DNA of 41,558 nucleotides from Chloroflexota bacterium. GTDB lineage: Bacteria > Chloroflexota > UBA6077 > FW602-bin22 > JACPRP01. Shown piece after piece: positions 30,227 to 39,155 of this stretch (the first letter of the stretch is position 1; the number at the start of each line of letters is the position of its first letter). Location of the stretch: NCBI GenBank assembly GCA_023480885.1, contig JAMCWX010000055.1, positions 1 through 41,558 of the forward strand, in the 5' to 3' direction. Below the pieces are notes generated by a model that had not been told where the DNA came from, did no database searches, and worked only from the letters and a program-made list of their open reading frames with translations. A program made the translations under genes and the position numbers.

Positions 30227-30270
30227 CCGGTTGCCCTGAGAGTGATCGATTTCTCTTGCCTGGCAGCCGG
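30227..30270 (+). promoter_or_regulatory. Hairpin leader between rpmA and rpmE
   Basis: CCGGTTGCC and GGCAGCCGG form a nine-pair stem with one G-U, with an inner GAGA/TCTC pair. It sits 36 bases before rpmE and might be an autogenous L31 leader or a weak terminator; TCTCTTTCC follows. Confidence 0.4.
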
Positions 30271-30305
30271 TCTCTTTCCATTATGACGAGAGGTTTACAT
30301 TTCAT

Positions 30306-30626
30306 ATGAAGAAGGGAATCCATCCGAAGCTAGTTCAATCAACGGTGGTTTGCGCCTGCGGCAACTCGTTCCAGACGCTATCCGTCAAGCCAACGCTCAA
30401 GGTTGAGATATGCTCTCATTGCCACCCGTTCTTCACTGGCACGCAGCGTATTGTCGACACTGCGGGGCAAGTGGAGCGCTTTATGCGCAGGATGGAACGG
30501 GCTGGCCGAGCAGGGGCAGCGGGCGCCAGCGCTCCGGCGCAGCCAGCGGAGACGACCAAAGCGCCAGAGGCTGCCGCTGAAGCATCGGAGGCCGCTACAA
30601 CCGAGGAAGAAGCCGCCAACACTTAA
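30306..30626 (+). CDS. rpmE: 50S ribosomal protein L31 with long acidic C-terminal extension
   Basis: The L31 core [20 protein letters not shown] and [20 protein letters not shown] carries all zinc-binding Cys (CxC and CxxC), so it is the zinc form. After about residue 66 an Ala/Glu/Pro-rich tail of about 40 residues ([20 protein letters not shown]) follows, unlike the usual 66-75-residue protein. Its role is unknown. A terminator lies just downstream. The next gene encodes a DUF1385 protein, a common neighbour of rpmE. Confidence 0.95.
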   Translation: MKKGIHPKLVQSTVVCACGNSFQTLSVKPTLKVEICSHCHPFFTGTQRIVDTAGQVERFMRRMERAGRAGAAGASAPAQPAETTKAPEAAAEASEAATTEEEAANT

Positions 30627-30648
30627 TATGGATGAGGCGGTACATAAA

Positions 30649-30680
30649 AGAGGCAGAGCAGATAGCTCGGTCTCTTTTTT
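30649..30680 (+). terminator. Intrinsic terminator after rpmE
   Basis: AGAGGCAGAGC and GCTCGGTCTCT around AGATA (one mismatch, one G-T pair) followed by six T. It overlaps the 5' side of a longer possible frame of the DUF1385 gene, which supports the later start at 30701. Confidence 0.7.
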
Positions 30681-30700
30681 CATCTACAGGAGTGAATGAC

Positions 30701-31606
30701 TTGGCCAAACCAACATACGGTGGGCAGGCGGTCATCGAAGGGGTGATGATGCGGGGCCAGCGGGAAATGGCCGTGGCTGTTCGCGACCCGTCGGGGAATA
30801 TCATCATCCAAGCCGAGACCTTATCAGGCTTCGTCTACACGAGCAAGTGGGCAAAACTGCCGTTCATTCGTGGCGCGGTGTCGATGTGGGACATGCTGGT
30901 GCTGGGCGTGCGAATGCTCCTCTTCTCGGCAAACGTGGCTGCGGCCGAGGAAGCCGTCGAAATGACCCCGAAAATGCTCTGGGTGACCCTCGCCGTGGCC
31001 CTTATCATGGCTACGGCGCTGTTCTTCGTGCTGCCAGTCGTCCTCGTGGGAGCAGTAGACCAATTCATCAGCTCTCCATTTCTGAGCAATGTCGTCGAGA
31101 AAGTCATCCGGCTCGGGATTCTGATAGGATACATTGGCGGCGTCGGACTGTTCCCCGACGTACGGCGTGTTTTCGCGTACCACGGTGCAGAGCATAAGGC
31201 AGTCAACGCCTACGAGGATAGCGCGCCCCTGGAAGTTAGCGTAGTCAGCGAGTACAGCACAGCCCATCCACGCTGTGGCACGAGCTTCCTGCTCATCGTG
31301 ATACTCGTCTCATTTCTGTTCTTCACTCTGCTTGGACGTCCACCGATGGAGGTCCGCATCGCTTCCCGAATATTGCTGGTCCCCGTCGTGGCCGCTGTCG
31401 CCTATGAACTGATAAAGCTGGGCGGCGCTCATCGAAACAATCCCCTGGTGAAGATCCTCCTTGCGCCAGGCATGGCCCTCCAGTCTTTGACGACCCGAGA
31501 GCCAACGTCCGATCAGGTGGAGGTGGCCATCGCGGCGCTGCAGCGTGTGCTCGCTGCCGAACAGGAGCATAGCCTGGAAGAGCAACAGGTGGGGACACCC
31601 GCGTAA
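30701..31606 (+). CDS. DUF1385-family membrane protein
   Basis: 301 residues from a TTG eight bases after AGGAG; the longer frame from 30632 would run through a terminator hairpin. The family opening KPTYGGQAVIEGVMMRG is present, as are RVFAYHGAEHKAVNAYE and STAHPRCGTSFLLIV, with conserved His, Glu and Cys. Four to five hydrophobic segments predict an inner-membrane protein. Function is not established for the family. The conserved polar motifs suggest a metal-dependent membrane enzyme, which is inference. Its place after rpmE is a widespread gene order. Confidence 0.9.
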   Translation: MAKPTYGGQAVIEGVMMRGQREMAVAVRDPSGNIIIQAETLSGFVYTSKWAKLPFIRGAVSMWDMLVLGVRMLLFSANVAAAEEAVEMTPKMLWVTLAVALIMATALFFVLPVVLVGAVDQFISSPFLSNVVEKVIRLGILIGYIGGVGLFPDVRRVFAYHGAEHKAVNAYEDSAPLEVSVVSEYSTAHPRCGTSFLLIVILVSFLFFTLLGRPPMEVRIASRILLVPVVAAVAYELIKLGGAHRNNPLVKILLAPGMALQSLTTREPTSDQVEVAIAALQRVLAAEQEHSLEEQQVGTPA

Positions 31607-31655
31607 GGCTACCTGAATTTGCCCGGCACTATCGTGCCGCCAGGCGCAAACAGAA

Positions 31656-31716
31656 CACCACGGAGACACAGAGACACGGAGAAGATCAGAAGGCTCCCCT
31701 CCGTGCCTCCGTGGTG
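31656..31716. repeat. Full-length CACCACGGAG inverted-repeat element, reverse orientation
   Basis: Arms CACCACGGAG and CTCCGTGGTG with a core matching the element at 6867 in reverse complement. It carries one more 8-base GGAGACAC-type unit and one core substitution. It is the only structure seen in the 228-base gap 31607-31834. Confidence 0.75.
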
Positions 31717-31834
31717 AACATCATACCCTACTCTGAAAAACGTTTTCATCTCGGTGATCGCCCGCAGGACGATGGGCAACTCCGTGGTGTAATTCCGCTA
31801 CGCCTTCGACGCCACAATTGCTATATTGCACGCG

Positions 31835-33112
31835 TCAGCGAGCCGCCGTAGTTGCCGCTTTCCTTGCTTTGACCTGAGTGAAAAGCTTGAGATAATCGCG
31901 CAGGTTTCTAGTGATGAGGAAGTTCTCCCTCACGTGCTCGCGGCCACGGGCGCCCATCGCTGTGGCTATCTTGGGATGCTTGAGCAGATAGAGAACCTTT
32001 TGAGCGCACTCTTCGGTAGTGTCGATCAGATAGCCAGTCTTGCCTGAATCGACCTGCAGCGGAATGCCTCCCACGTTGCCAGCGACGACGGGACGGCCCT
32101 TCCAGAGCGCCTCGGAAACGACCAGCCCGAAACCCTCACGGATTGATTTCTGCAGTACGACCGTGGCGGCACGCTGGAAAGCGTTCACCTCCGAGTTGCC
32201 GACGCCGTTCAGGTTGGATAGCAAATGGATATCCTCGTCTTCGCCAGCTCGCCTTGCGGTGCGCTCGAAGTAAGACCAGCCTTCGGGATCGTCCGAGGCC
32301 ATAGAAGCCACCATCACTAGCTGCAGATCCCGGATGTGGTGCTTGACCATGCGGTAGACGTCGATGACGCCTAGCGGGTCCTTCCAGGGATCGAAGCGAG
32401 AGACCTGGCAGATCATAGGACGATGGATGTCGACTTTGTACTCCTGCAAGATGTCGGCGACTGTCTCTATCGCCATATCCCCGTTCTTCGGGCTCAGCGG
32501 GTCGATGGAAGGAGGAATTACGGCGATTTCTGGCCGCCTTAAGTCTTCCTTAACGTATCCCCGTAGCGTGAAAATAGCAGCATCGTGTTCGTCGACGAAT
32601 GGCCGCAGGAAATCCCAGACATCAGGCTGTGCGCTAGTCAGGTCGATATGGCAGCGCCATATCCACCTGCCCTCGACCGCCTGAGGGTCATATTGCCGAA
32701 GCAGGTGCAGGATACCTGCCGGTTGTGGATCGTGGATAACAACGAAGTCGTACGACTCGTCAAACAGCTCAGCGTTCAAGGCGTTGTACTTGCGCCAGAT
32801 ATCGAACATCTCTGGCGACCAGGGAACGTACATTCCCTGAAGGCTATTGTGCATAGCCTTGGTCACCTTGAAGAACTCGTCGGCCCCCCGAATTACCTGC
32901 CAATCAGTTTCCAGGCCGACGTCGTTCATCAGCGGAACCAGCGTGCCTAGGATCTCAGCAACACCGCCGCCGAAGGCAGTGGCATTAACGTGCAACACCC
33001 GCGCCCCCTTTAGCGCGCGAGCTAGCTCACGAATTTCCTCGATTTTATCGTCGCCGATTATGGGTCTGTAGTCATCGAGCGACTTTGGAATCGTTGGTAC
33101 AGAACCAAACAT
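31835..33112 (-). CDS. treT: Trehalose synthase, NDP-glucose-dependent (GT4 family, TreT-like)
   Basis: Transfers glucose from a nucleotide sugar to glucose to give trehalose. Two Rossmann lobes are visible: VLHVNATAFGGGVAEILG at the N-terminus, RCHIDLTSAQPDVW and IPPSIDPLSPKN, then QVSRFDPWKDPLGVIDVYR and REGFGLVVSEALWKGRPVVA with the GT4 E-x7-E region. 425 residues is normal. I prefer ATG 33112, nine bases after GAGGGG, over a TTG at 33139. The neighbouring glycogen synthase uses the same kind of donor, so the pair suggests compatible-solute and storage sugar metabolism. Confidence 0.88.
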   Translation of the reverse strand: MFGSVPTIPKSLDDYRPIIGDDKIEEIRELARALKGARVLHVNATAFGGGVAEILGTLVPLMNDVGLETDWQVIRGADEFFKVTKAMHNSLQGMYVPWSPEMFDIWRKYNALNAELFDESYDFVVIHDPQPAGILHLLRQYDPQAVEGRWIWRCHIDLTSAQPDVWDFLRPFVDEHDAAIFTLRGYVKEDLRRPEIAVIPPSIDPLSPKNGDMAIETVADILQEYKVDIHRPMICQVSRFDPWKDPLGVIDVYRMVKHHIRDLQLVMVASMASDDPEGWSYFERTARRAGEDEDIHLLSNLNGVGNSEVNAFQRAATVVLQKSIREGFGLVVSEALWKGRPVVAGNVGGIPLQVDSGKTGYLIDTTEECAQKVLYLLKHPKIATAMGARGREHVRENFLITRNLRDYLKLFTQVKARKAATTAAR

Positions 33113-33270
33113 CTCGAACCGCCCCTCACCTTCCGCCAATATCCTTTTTCGTCGTTCAAAGGCTAATCACGAAAGTTTACCACATTTCCTTCACAGGTGA
33201 CAAAAGAGCTATGACACAGCCCCGATTCCTTCAGCTCTTGAGATGTATCGGGGCACAGCGCGCGATGCGC

Positions 33271-34743
33271 CTACGTCCTGGCAACTCCTCCACGTCTGAA
33301 GCTCAACGCTTTCTCGTAGAGGTCAGCGTACTTCTTTGCGGAGGCTCCCCAGGAAAAGTCCTGGGTCATGCCAGTCCTCATCAGCTTGTGCCAGGTGTCA
33401 GGATACCTAAAGCTCTCGGTGGCACGGGCAACCGCAATCGAAAGCGCGTGCGCATCATAAATGTGGAACAAGAAGCCGTTGCCCTCACCTGTCCGCGGAT
33501 CGAAATCCCTGATGGTATCTACCAGGCCGCCAGTAGCCCTGGCAATGGGCACGGTTCCATAGCGCAGGGAGATCATCTGGCCCAGCCCGCAGGGCTCGAA
33601 ACGCGAGGGCATCAGGAACATGTCTGAGCCCGCGTACACGCGCTGTGCGAGCGCCGCGTCGAACTTCAGGAAAATGCCTGTTTTATTGGGATACTTCTCG
33701 CCTATCTGGCGGAAGAGCTCGTGGTATTTCTGCTCGCCGGTGCCAAGAACGACGAACTGCATGTTGAGTTCCTTCATCAACGGGTCGATGGCCTGGGCGA
33801 TCAGGTCGAAGCCTTTCTGGTCCGCCAGGCGGGAAACCGTGCCAACCAGTGGCACTGTGGCATCGACTGGCAGGCTGCATTCCTGCTGCAGCGCGAACTT
33901 GTTCTCGGTTTTCTTGTTAATGGTAAGCACATCGTAGTTGGCGACGATGCGCGGGTCTGCCGCTGGATTGAACTCCTCGTAATCGATGCCGTTGATAATG
34001 CCGAAGAGCCTGTCGGCGCGGCTCTGCAGCAGTTGTTGCAACCCCTCGCCGTACTCAGGCGTGAGAATCTCTTGCGCGTACGTCGGGCTGACGGTATTGA
34101 TGACATCCGAATAGAGGATGGCCAGACTCATCATATTCAGCGTGTATGGCATCGTGGGATGCTGGGCCGCGTAAACCCCCCGGTCGATGCGCGCCACGTC
34201 GAGATAACGTCCATCGACAATCCCCTGATAGGCCAGATTGTGAATGGTGAACACTGCGGCGGTATTGCCATAGAACGGGTCGTCCTTATATATGCTTCTC
34301 AGCCAGTATGGGATTATGGCCGTGTGCCAGTCATTGCAATGAATCACATCGGGCTGCCAGCCGAAGCGCTTCGGCACCTCCAAAACCGTGCGACAGAAGA
34401 GGAGGAAGCGTTCTATGTCGTCGGGATAGCCGTAGACAGCATCGCGATTGTAGTACTTGGCGTTCTCCACGAAGTAAATGGGCACGATCCCACCGAGGAG
34501 CGCGGTGTTCACTGAGACCTGCTCGGTCCAGTCGTCTAACGACACAGGGAACTCGCCGAGCACCTGCGTGAGGCCGTACTTCCCGGGATCGATCAGGCCG
34601 TATCGCGGCACGATCACACGGACGTCGTGCCCCTGGCTCTTCAGGGCTTTGGGAAGGGCGCCGGCGACGTCCGCCAGCCCTCCTACCTTGGCGTAAGGGG
34701 CCACTTCTGCCGAAGCAATCAGCACTTTGAGAGGTCTATCCAT
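33271..34743 (-). CDS. glgA: Glycogen synthase (ADP-glucose, GT5)
   Basis: 490 residues. The ADP-glucose-binding motif AKVGGLADVAGALPKAL is at the N-terminus. IHCNDWHTAIIPYWL, FTIHNLAYQG and GIINGIDYEEFNP are typical. EPCGLGQMISLRYGTVPIAR followed by TGGLVDTI is the C-terminal catalytic loop with the conserved Glu. Start ATG 34743, nine bases after AAGGAG. Extends alpha-1,4-glucan from ADP-glucose. treT lies downstream on the same strand after 158 bases, so they may share transcription. glgB, glgC and glgP are not in the window. Confidence 0.96.
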   Translation of the reverse strand: MDRPLKVLIASAEVAPYAKVGGLADVAGALPKALKSQGHDVRVIVPRYGLIDPGKYGLTQVLGEFPVSLDDWTEQVSVNTALLGGIVPIYFVENAKYYNRDAVYGYPDDIERFLLFCRTVLEVPKRFGWQPDVIHCNDWHTAIIPYWLRSIYKDDPFYGNTAAVFTIHNLAYQGIVDGRYLDVARIDRGVYAAQHPTMPYTLNMMSLAILYSDVINTVSPTYAQEILTPEYGEGLQQLLQSRADRLFGIINGIDYEEFNPAADPRIVANYDVLTINKKTENKFALQQECSLPVDATVPLVGTVSRLADQKGFDLIAQAIDPLMKELNMQFVVLGTGEQKYHELFRQIGEKYPNKTGIFLKFDAALAQRVYAGSDMFLMPSRFEPCGLGQMISLRYGTVPIARATGGLVDTIRDFDPRTGEGNGFLFHIYDAHALSIAVARATESFRYPDTWHKLMRTGMTQDFSWGASAKKYADLYEKALSFRRGGVART

Positions 34744-34945
34744 ATCGAAGATCTCCTTCCATTCGGTGAACAAGTGCAGCAATGCCTTGCCACTTTGTTA
34801 CTGCAAGGCGCGTGCCCCATTCCTGCACACGCCACGAGCAGTTCATTGAACGATACAATCGTTCCGGCCAAAAGCCCTGCCGAAGCTTATAGCATCGATC
34901 GGCCAGTTTCAAGCTGGGGATTCGAACGGATTGTCGCTTGACATA

Positions 34946-36130
34946 TTATAGAATCTGCTTTATTCTATCCGCCGCTTCGCGAAGCCGGCTCACGTCGGCG
35001 GTCAGGGCCATACGCGCGTAGCCCTCGCCATACTTGCCGAAGCCATTGCCAGGCGTGCACACGACACCAGCTTTTTCGATCAGCATGCTGACGAAACTGG
35101 CTGAGGTGTAGCCTTCTGGCACGGGCGTCCAGATATAGAAGGTGGCCTTTGGCGCTTCTGCTGCCAGGCCAGCAGCGCGAAGGCCTTCGATGAGCACGTC
35201 CCGGCGCTCCTGCCACACCTTGATATTCGCTCTCACCGCGGCCTGAGAATTCAACATCGCTTCGATGCCTGCTTCCTGCACCGCCTGGAAGGCGCCAGAA
35301 TCGAGATTGGCCTTGACGCTACGCAGGGCGTCGACCACCTCATGACGGCCGGCCACAAAGCCGATCCTCCACCCTGTCATGTTGAACGTCTTAGAGAGCG
35401 AGTGGAATTCGATGCCAACCTCCGCCGCGCCAGGCACCTGGAGGAGGCTCAGCGGCTCGTAGCCGTCGTAGGCAATCTCGGAGTAGGTGTTGTCCTGAGC
35501 GACGACGACGTTGTGCTTCCTGGCGAACTCGACTACCTGCTCGTAGAATTCCCAGGTGGCGACGGCGCCAGTGGGGTTGTTGGGGTAATTGACGAACATT
35601 AGCCTGGCGCGAGCGGCGATATCCTCGGGAATAGCTTTGAGATCTGGCAGGAAGCCATTCTCTCGCAGCAGCGGCATGAAATAAGGCTCGCCGCCAGCGA
35701 AGATGGTTCCCGCGTTATAGACAGGATACGCCGGGTCTGGTATGAGCACTACTTCGCCTGGATTCACCAGAGCGAGGGGCAGATGGCCAATGCCTTCCTT
35801 GGCGCCGATAAGCGTGATGATCTCGCGCTGGGGGTCTAGCTCGACGTGGAATCGTCTGGCATACCACTTGGCCGCGGCCTCGCGGAATTCCTGCAAGCCT
35901 TCGGATTCTGGATAGCGATGATTGACCGGCTTAGCAGCGGCGATTTCGAGAGCGCGGATGATGTTCTGCGGCGTCGGTATGTCAGGGTCGCCTATGCCAA
36001 GATTGATTATGTCGACTCCTCTCGCCATCGCCTCACGCTTCTTGCGGTCTATCTCCACAAAAAGGTACGGTGGCAGTTGAGCCAACCTGTGGGCAATCGA
36101 AACCTTCAATCCTATCTCATCAGACCCCAT
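34946..36130 (-). CDS. dapL: LL-diaminopimelate aminotransferase
   Basis: PLP enzyme that converts tetrahydrodipicolinate directly to LL-DAP, skipping the succinylase and acetylase steps. 394 residues. NLGIGDPDIPTPQNII and the PLP Lys in HSLSKTFNMTGWRIGFVAG are diagnostic of class I/II aminotransferases, and FVNYPNNPTGAVA is the family Asn region. ATG 36130 lies nine bases after GGAG and overlaps the dapF end by 11 bases. The complete dap gene set upstream and the lack of dapC/dapD/dapE here make DapL the best call; sequence alone could also fit a related aminotransferase. Confidence 0.9.
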   Translation of the reverse strand: MGSDEIGLKVSIAHRLAQLPPYLFVEIDRKKREAMARGVDIINLGIGDPDIPTPQNIIRALEIAAAKPVNHRYPESEGLQEFREAAAKWYARRFHVELDPQREIITLIGAKEGIGHLPLALVNPGEVVLIPDPAYPVYNAGTIFAGGEPYFMPLLRENGFLPDLKAIPEDIAARARLMFVNYPNNPTGAVATWEFYEQVVEFARKHNVVVAQDNTYSEIAYDGYEPLSLLQVPGAAEVGIEFHSLSKTFNMTGWRIGFVAGRHEVVDALRSVKANLDSGAFQAVQEAGIEAMLNSQAAVRANIKVWQERRDVLIEGLRAAGLAAEAPKATFYIWTPVPEGYTSASFVSMLIEKAGVVCTPGNGFGKYGEGYARMALTADVSRLREAADRIKQIL

Positions 36131-36983
36131 AATAGTATTCTCCATCACACACGTATTCAGCCGGTCCAGTCATATAGACGGGCTGGCCATCACCTTGCCA
36201 TTCGATTCTCAGCCGCCCACCGTCGAGGATCAGGTCCACCTCCGCTTCGACGAAGTCGTGTAGGATAGCGGCGACGGCGGATGCGCAGGCGCCAGTGCCG
36301 CAGGCCAGGGTCTCGCCCGCGCCTCGCTCCCATACCCGCATCCTCACGCTCCTGCGATCCAACACCACGCAGAACTCCGTATTGGTCCGCTCCGGGAACA
36401 TCGGATGGTGCTCGAATAGCGGGCCGATAGCAGGCAGATGCAGCGCATCGACTTCGCTCTCGTCGATGAAAGCGATCGCGTGGGGGTTGCCCATCGAGAC
36501 GCAAGAGACGAGGTAAGTCTTCTCTCCTACGGTCAGGGGATAGTCCTTGACCGTGGGCGCGTCGATTCGAGCCGGAATCCTGGCGGCCTCCAGGATCGGC
36601 GCTCCCATATTGACGCGGACAGAGGCGACCTTGCCATCCTCGACGTTCAGCCGCACCACCTTGACGCCGGCGAGGGTTTCAATAGCCAGCTCAGCCGAAG
36701 TGGTGAGGCCAAGGTCGTAAACGTGTCTGGCGAAGCAACGAATGCCATTGCCGCACATCTGCGCCTCGCTGCCATCGGGATTCAACATCCGCATGCGGTA
36801 GTCGGCTAGGGAAGACGGCAGGATAACGATCAGACCATCGGAGCCAATGCCGAAGTGCCGATCACAGACTTTCCTCGCAAGATCTTGCCAATCGACGCCC
36901 GTCCATCTGGCAGCTTCCAGCGCGTTGACCATTACGAAGTCGTTGCCGATGCCGTGCATCTTGGTGAAGGGAATTTTGAGCAC
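36120..36983 (-). CDS. dapF: Diaminopimelate epimerase
   Basis: Cofactor-free epimerase making meso-DAP from LL-DAP. The two catalytic Cys lie in QMCGNGIRCFARH and LACGTGACASAVAA. The N-terminus is KIPFTKMHGIGNDFVMVNA. 287 residues is normal. GTG start six bases after GGAG and directly after the lysA stop with no spacer, so the genes are translationally coupled. The end overlaps dapL by 11 bases. Confidence 0.97.
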   Translation of the reverse strand: MLKIPFTKMHGIGNDFVMVNALEAARWTGVDWQDLARKVCDRHFGIGSDGLIVILPSSLADYRMRMLNPDGSEAQMCGNGIRCFARHVYDLGLTTSAELAIETLAGVKVVRLNVEDGKVASVRVNMGAPILEAARIPARIDAPTVKDYPLTVGEKTYLVSCVSMGNPHAIAFIDESEVDALHLPAIGPLFEHHPMFPERTNTEFCVVLDRRSVRMRVWERGAGETLACGTGACASAVAAILHDFVEAEVDLILDGGRLRIEWQGDGQPVYMTGPAEYVCDGEYYYGV

Positions 36984-38222
36984 CTAGAGCTCCTCTCCGC
37001 GCACGAGGTCCTCGTAGCCCTCGCGCCGCCGAACTAACCGGCACGCGTCCCCCGACACGAGGACTTCGGCCGCTCGCAGCCTGGAGTTGTAGTTGGAAGA
37101 CATCGAAAAGCCGTACGCGCCAGCGCACTGGATCAGCATCAGATCGCCGGCCTCGAACTTCGCCAGCTCTCGGTCGTGGGCAAAGAAGTCGCCGGATTCG
37201 CAAATCGGCCCCACGACGTCTACCTTCTCCAGCTCGTTCACCTCAGCGACGCTGAGAATAGGATGATAGGCGTCGTAAAGCGATGGGCGAATAAGGTCGT
37301 TCATCGCCGCGTCGACTATGACGAACTTCTTGGCAGGATTCCGTTTAGTATAGATTACGCGGGTCAGCAGGGCGCCGGCGTTGCCGACGATGAAGCGTCC
37401 TGGCTCCATCACCAGCGTGCAGCCCGTTTCCCTCACTAGCGGAACGATGTGTTCGGCCAGCGTTTCGGGCCCCTCGGGATTCTCGTCCTCATACCTTATG
37501 CCCAATCCACCACCGATATTCACATACTGCAAATCGATCCCGTCGCGCTTGAGTTGCAGCGTCAGCTCGACAACCTTGGTTGCCGCCTCGACAATGGGAT
37601 GCACCGCGACCAGTTGCGAACCGATGTGCATCTGAATTCCCTTGGCCTCGACGTTAGGAAGGTCCTGCACGTAACTGTAAAGCTGCAGCGCCTCCTCAAC
37701 GGGGATGCCAAACTTATATTTCGTCATGCCCGTCGTTATGTACGGATGCGTTTTCGGGTCGATGTTGGGGTTTATCCGCAGAGCGATGGGCGCTCTTAGC
37801 CCGACGTTGCCCGCGACGTGGTTGATGGTCTCGAGTTCAGCGCGAGACTCGACGTTGAACATGAGGATGTGCGCCTTTAGCGCATACTCGATCTCCGCCG
37901 GCAACTTGCCGACGCTGGCGTAGACTATCCGCTGCGGGTCGATGCCCATTTTCAGAGCCTTAAACAACTCGCCGCCCGAGACGATATCGGCACCAGCACC
38001 CAGGCCAGCTGCGATGCGGCCTATCGACAGATTTGAGTTCGCCTTGAGCGAAAAGCAGATCAAATGCGGGATGTCGCCGAAAGCTCTGTCCAACATGTCG
38101 AAATTCTGCGCGATCTGGGCCTGACTGTAGACGTACGCTGGAGTGTCGAATTGGCCAGCGATATCGGCTAGCTTCACTCCTTCGCAGTAGAGGGTCTGAT
38201 TATCATAGTAGAAAGCTTCCAA
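36984..38222 (-). CDS. lysA: Diaminopimelate decarboxylase
   Basis: PLP-dependent, fold III, makes L-lysine from meso-DAP. The PLP Lys is in ICFSLKANSNLSI, with SGGELFKALKMGIDP, HIGSQLVAVHPIV, NIGGGLGIRYEDENP and the C-terminal GPICESGDFFAHDREL with the active-site Cys. I use the TTG five bases after AAAGGAGG; the longer frame from 38246 begins upstream of that ribosome binding site. 412 residues. A terminator-like hairpin lies between dapB and this gene, so it may be partly attenuated relative to dapA and dapB. Confidence 0.95.
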   Translation of the reverse strand: MEAFYYDNQTLYCEGVKLADIAGQFDTPAYVYSQAQIAQNFDMLDRAFGDIPHLICFSLKANSNLSIGRIAAGLGAGADIVSGGELFKALKMGIDPQRIVYASVGKLPAEIEYALKAHILMFNVESRAELETINHVAGNVGLRAPIALRINPNIDPKTHPYITTGMTKYKFGIPVEEALQLYSYVQDLPNVEAKGIQMHIGSQLVAVHPIVEAATKVVELTLQLKRDGIDLQYVNIGGGLGIRYEDENPEGPETLAEHIVPLVRETGCTLVMEPGRFIVGNAGALLTRVIYTKRNPAKKFVIVDAAMNDLIRPSLYDAYHPILSVAEVNELEKVDVVGPICESGDFFAHDRELAKFEAGDLMLIQCAGAYGFSMSSNYNSRLRAAEVLVSGDACRLVRRREGYEDLVRGEEL

Positions 38223-38254
38223 TCTGACCTCCTTTATCAGAGGCAACTACCTAC

Positions 38255-38280
38255 AAAAAAGGAACCGCCGGCGGGGCGGT
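38255..38280 (-). terminator. Terminator-like hairpin in the lysA leader
   Basis: ACCGCC and GGCGGT around CCGCC, then TTCC and six T, between dapB and lysA. The stem is short (six pairs). It may be a partial terminator or an attenuator of lysA-dapF-dapL. Confidence 0.45.
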
Positions 38281-38339
38281 GGCTCTTCGTACGGGGTGTT
38301 GCTGCTGGATCTTGCGCTGTTGCCGGTGCAAAGGCGCAA

Positions 38340-39137
38340 TCAAAGATTCAGGACATCCGCCATCGAATAGAACCCTGGCTTCTGTTTGGCTACAAACTTA
38401 GCCGCCCGCAAGGCGCCAAGGGCGAAGTTCTGGCGGCTGAAGGCGCGATGAACGACCTCGATCTGCTCAGCCTCGTTGGCAAATATCACGGTGTGGTCGC
38501 CGACTATCCCACCTGCTCGAACGGCGTGAATGCCGATCTCGCCAGTCGACCTTGGAGCGATCCCCTTACGTCCGTAAGAGCCTACTTCGTCCAGATCTTT
38601 CTGAAGAGCCTGGGCGATTACCTCGGCCAGCTTCAGAGCCGTGCCCGAGGGCGCATCTTTCTTCATGCGGTGGTGAGCTTCCACTATCTCGATATCGTAG
38701 CTCTCGTCGAGGGCCCTGGCGATCAAAGGCAGCGCTTTCAGAAGCACGTTGACGCCGACGCTCATATTGGGGGCAAGCAGCACTGGCGTAACTTCAGCCG
38801 CCTCACGGAGCTTCGCAATCTGCGCCGAGCCGAGGCCTGTGGTGCCGACAACCGCGGCCTTCTTGTGAAGAGCGGCGACTCCCACGTGCTCGACCGTAGC
38901 CTCAGGCGCCGTGAACTCGATGATGGCATCCGCCTTATCAATCACGCTCTCCAGGTCGTCAGTGGCCGTTATTCCTATTGGCTGCTGCCCTCCCAGGATG
39001 CCGAGATCCATGCCGACCTCGGACATTCCAGGCTCGACCACGCCACCCACCAGATCCAATTCTTTATCTCTCAAGGCATCCGCCACCAGTTGGCGGCCCA
39101 TTCGCCCAGCGGCGCCTACGATGATGACTTTAACCAC
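38340..39137 (-). CDS. dapB: 4-hydroxy-tetrahydrodipicolinate reductase
   Basis: NAD(P)H-dependent reductase of the lysine/DAP pathway. N-terminal nucleotide-binding VIIVGAAGRMGRQLV, the central IIEFTAPEATVEHV and GTTGL motifs, and the active-site EAHHRMKKDAPSGTALKLAE. It ends near GALRAAKFVAKQKPGFYSM, the family signature. 265 residues from GTG 39137, six bases after GAGGG; the alternative GTG at 39152 would start upstream of this site. It follows dapA by 18 bases. Confidence 0.96.
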   Translation of the reverse strand: MVKVIIVGAAGRMGRQLVADALRDKELDLVGGVVEPGMSEVGMDLGILGGQQPIGITATDDLESVIDKADAIIEFTAPEATVEHVGVAALHKKAAVVGTTGLGSAQIAKLREAAEVTPVLLAPNMSVGVNVLLKALPLIARALDESYDIEIVEAHHRMKKDAPSGTALKLAEVIAQALQKDLDEVGSYGRKGIAPRSTGEIGIHAVRAGGIVGDHTVIFANEAEQIEVVHRAFSRQNFALGALRAAKFVAKQKPGFYSMADVLNL

Positions 39138-39155
39138 TCGCTTCCCTCTCACTAC

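Noticed and set aside
34905-34930. GGGGATTCGAAC resembling an antisense tRNA T-loop
   Set aside because: The flanking bases cannot form the T-stem, and no acceptor or anticodon arms are found.
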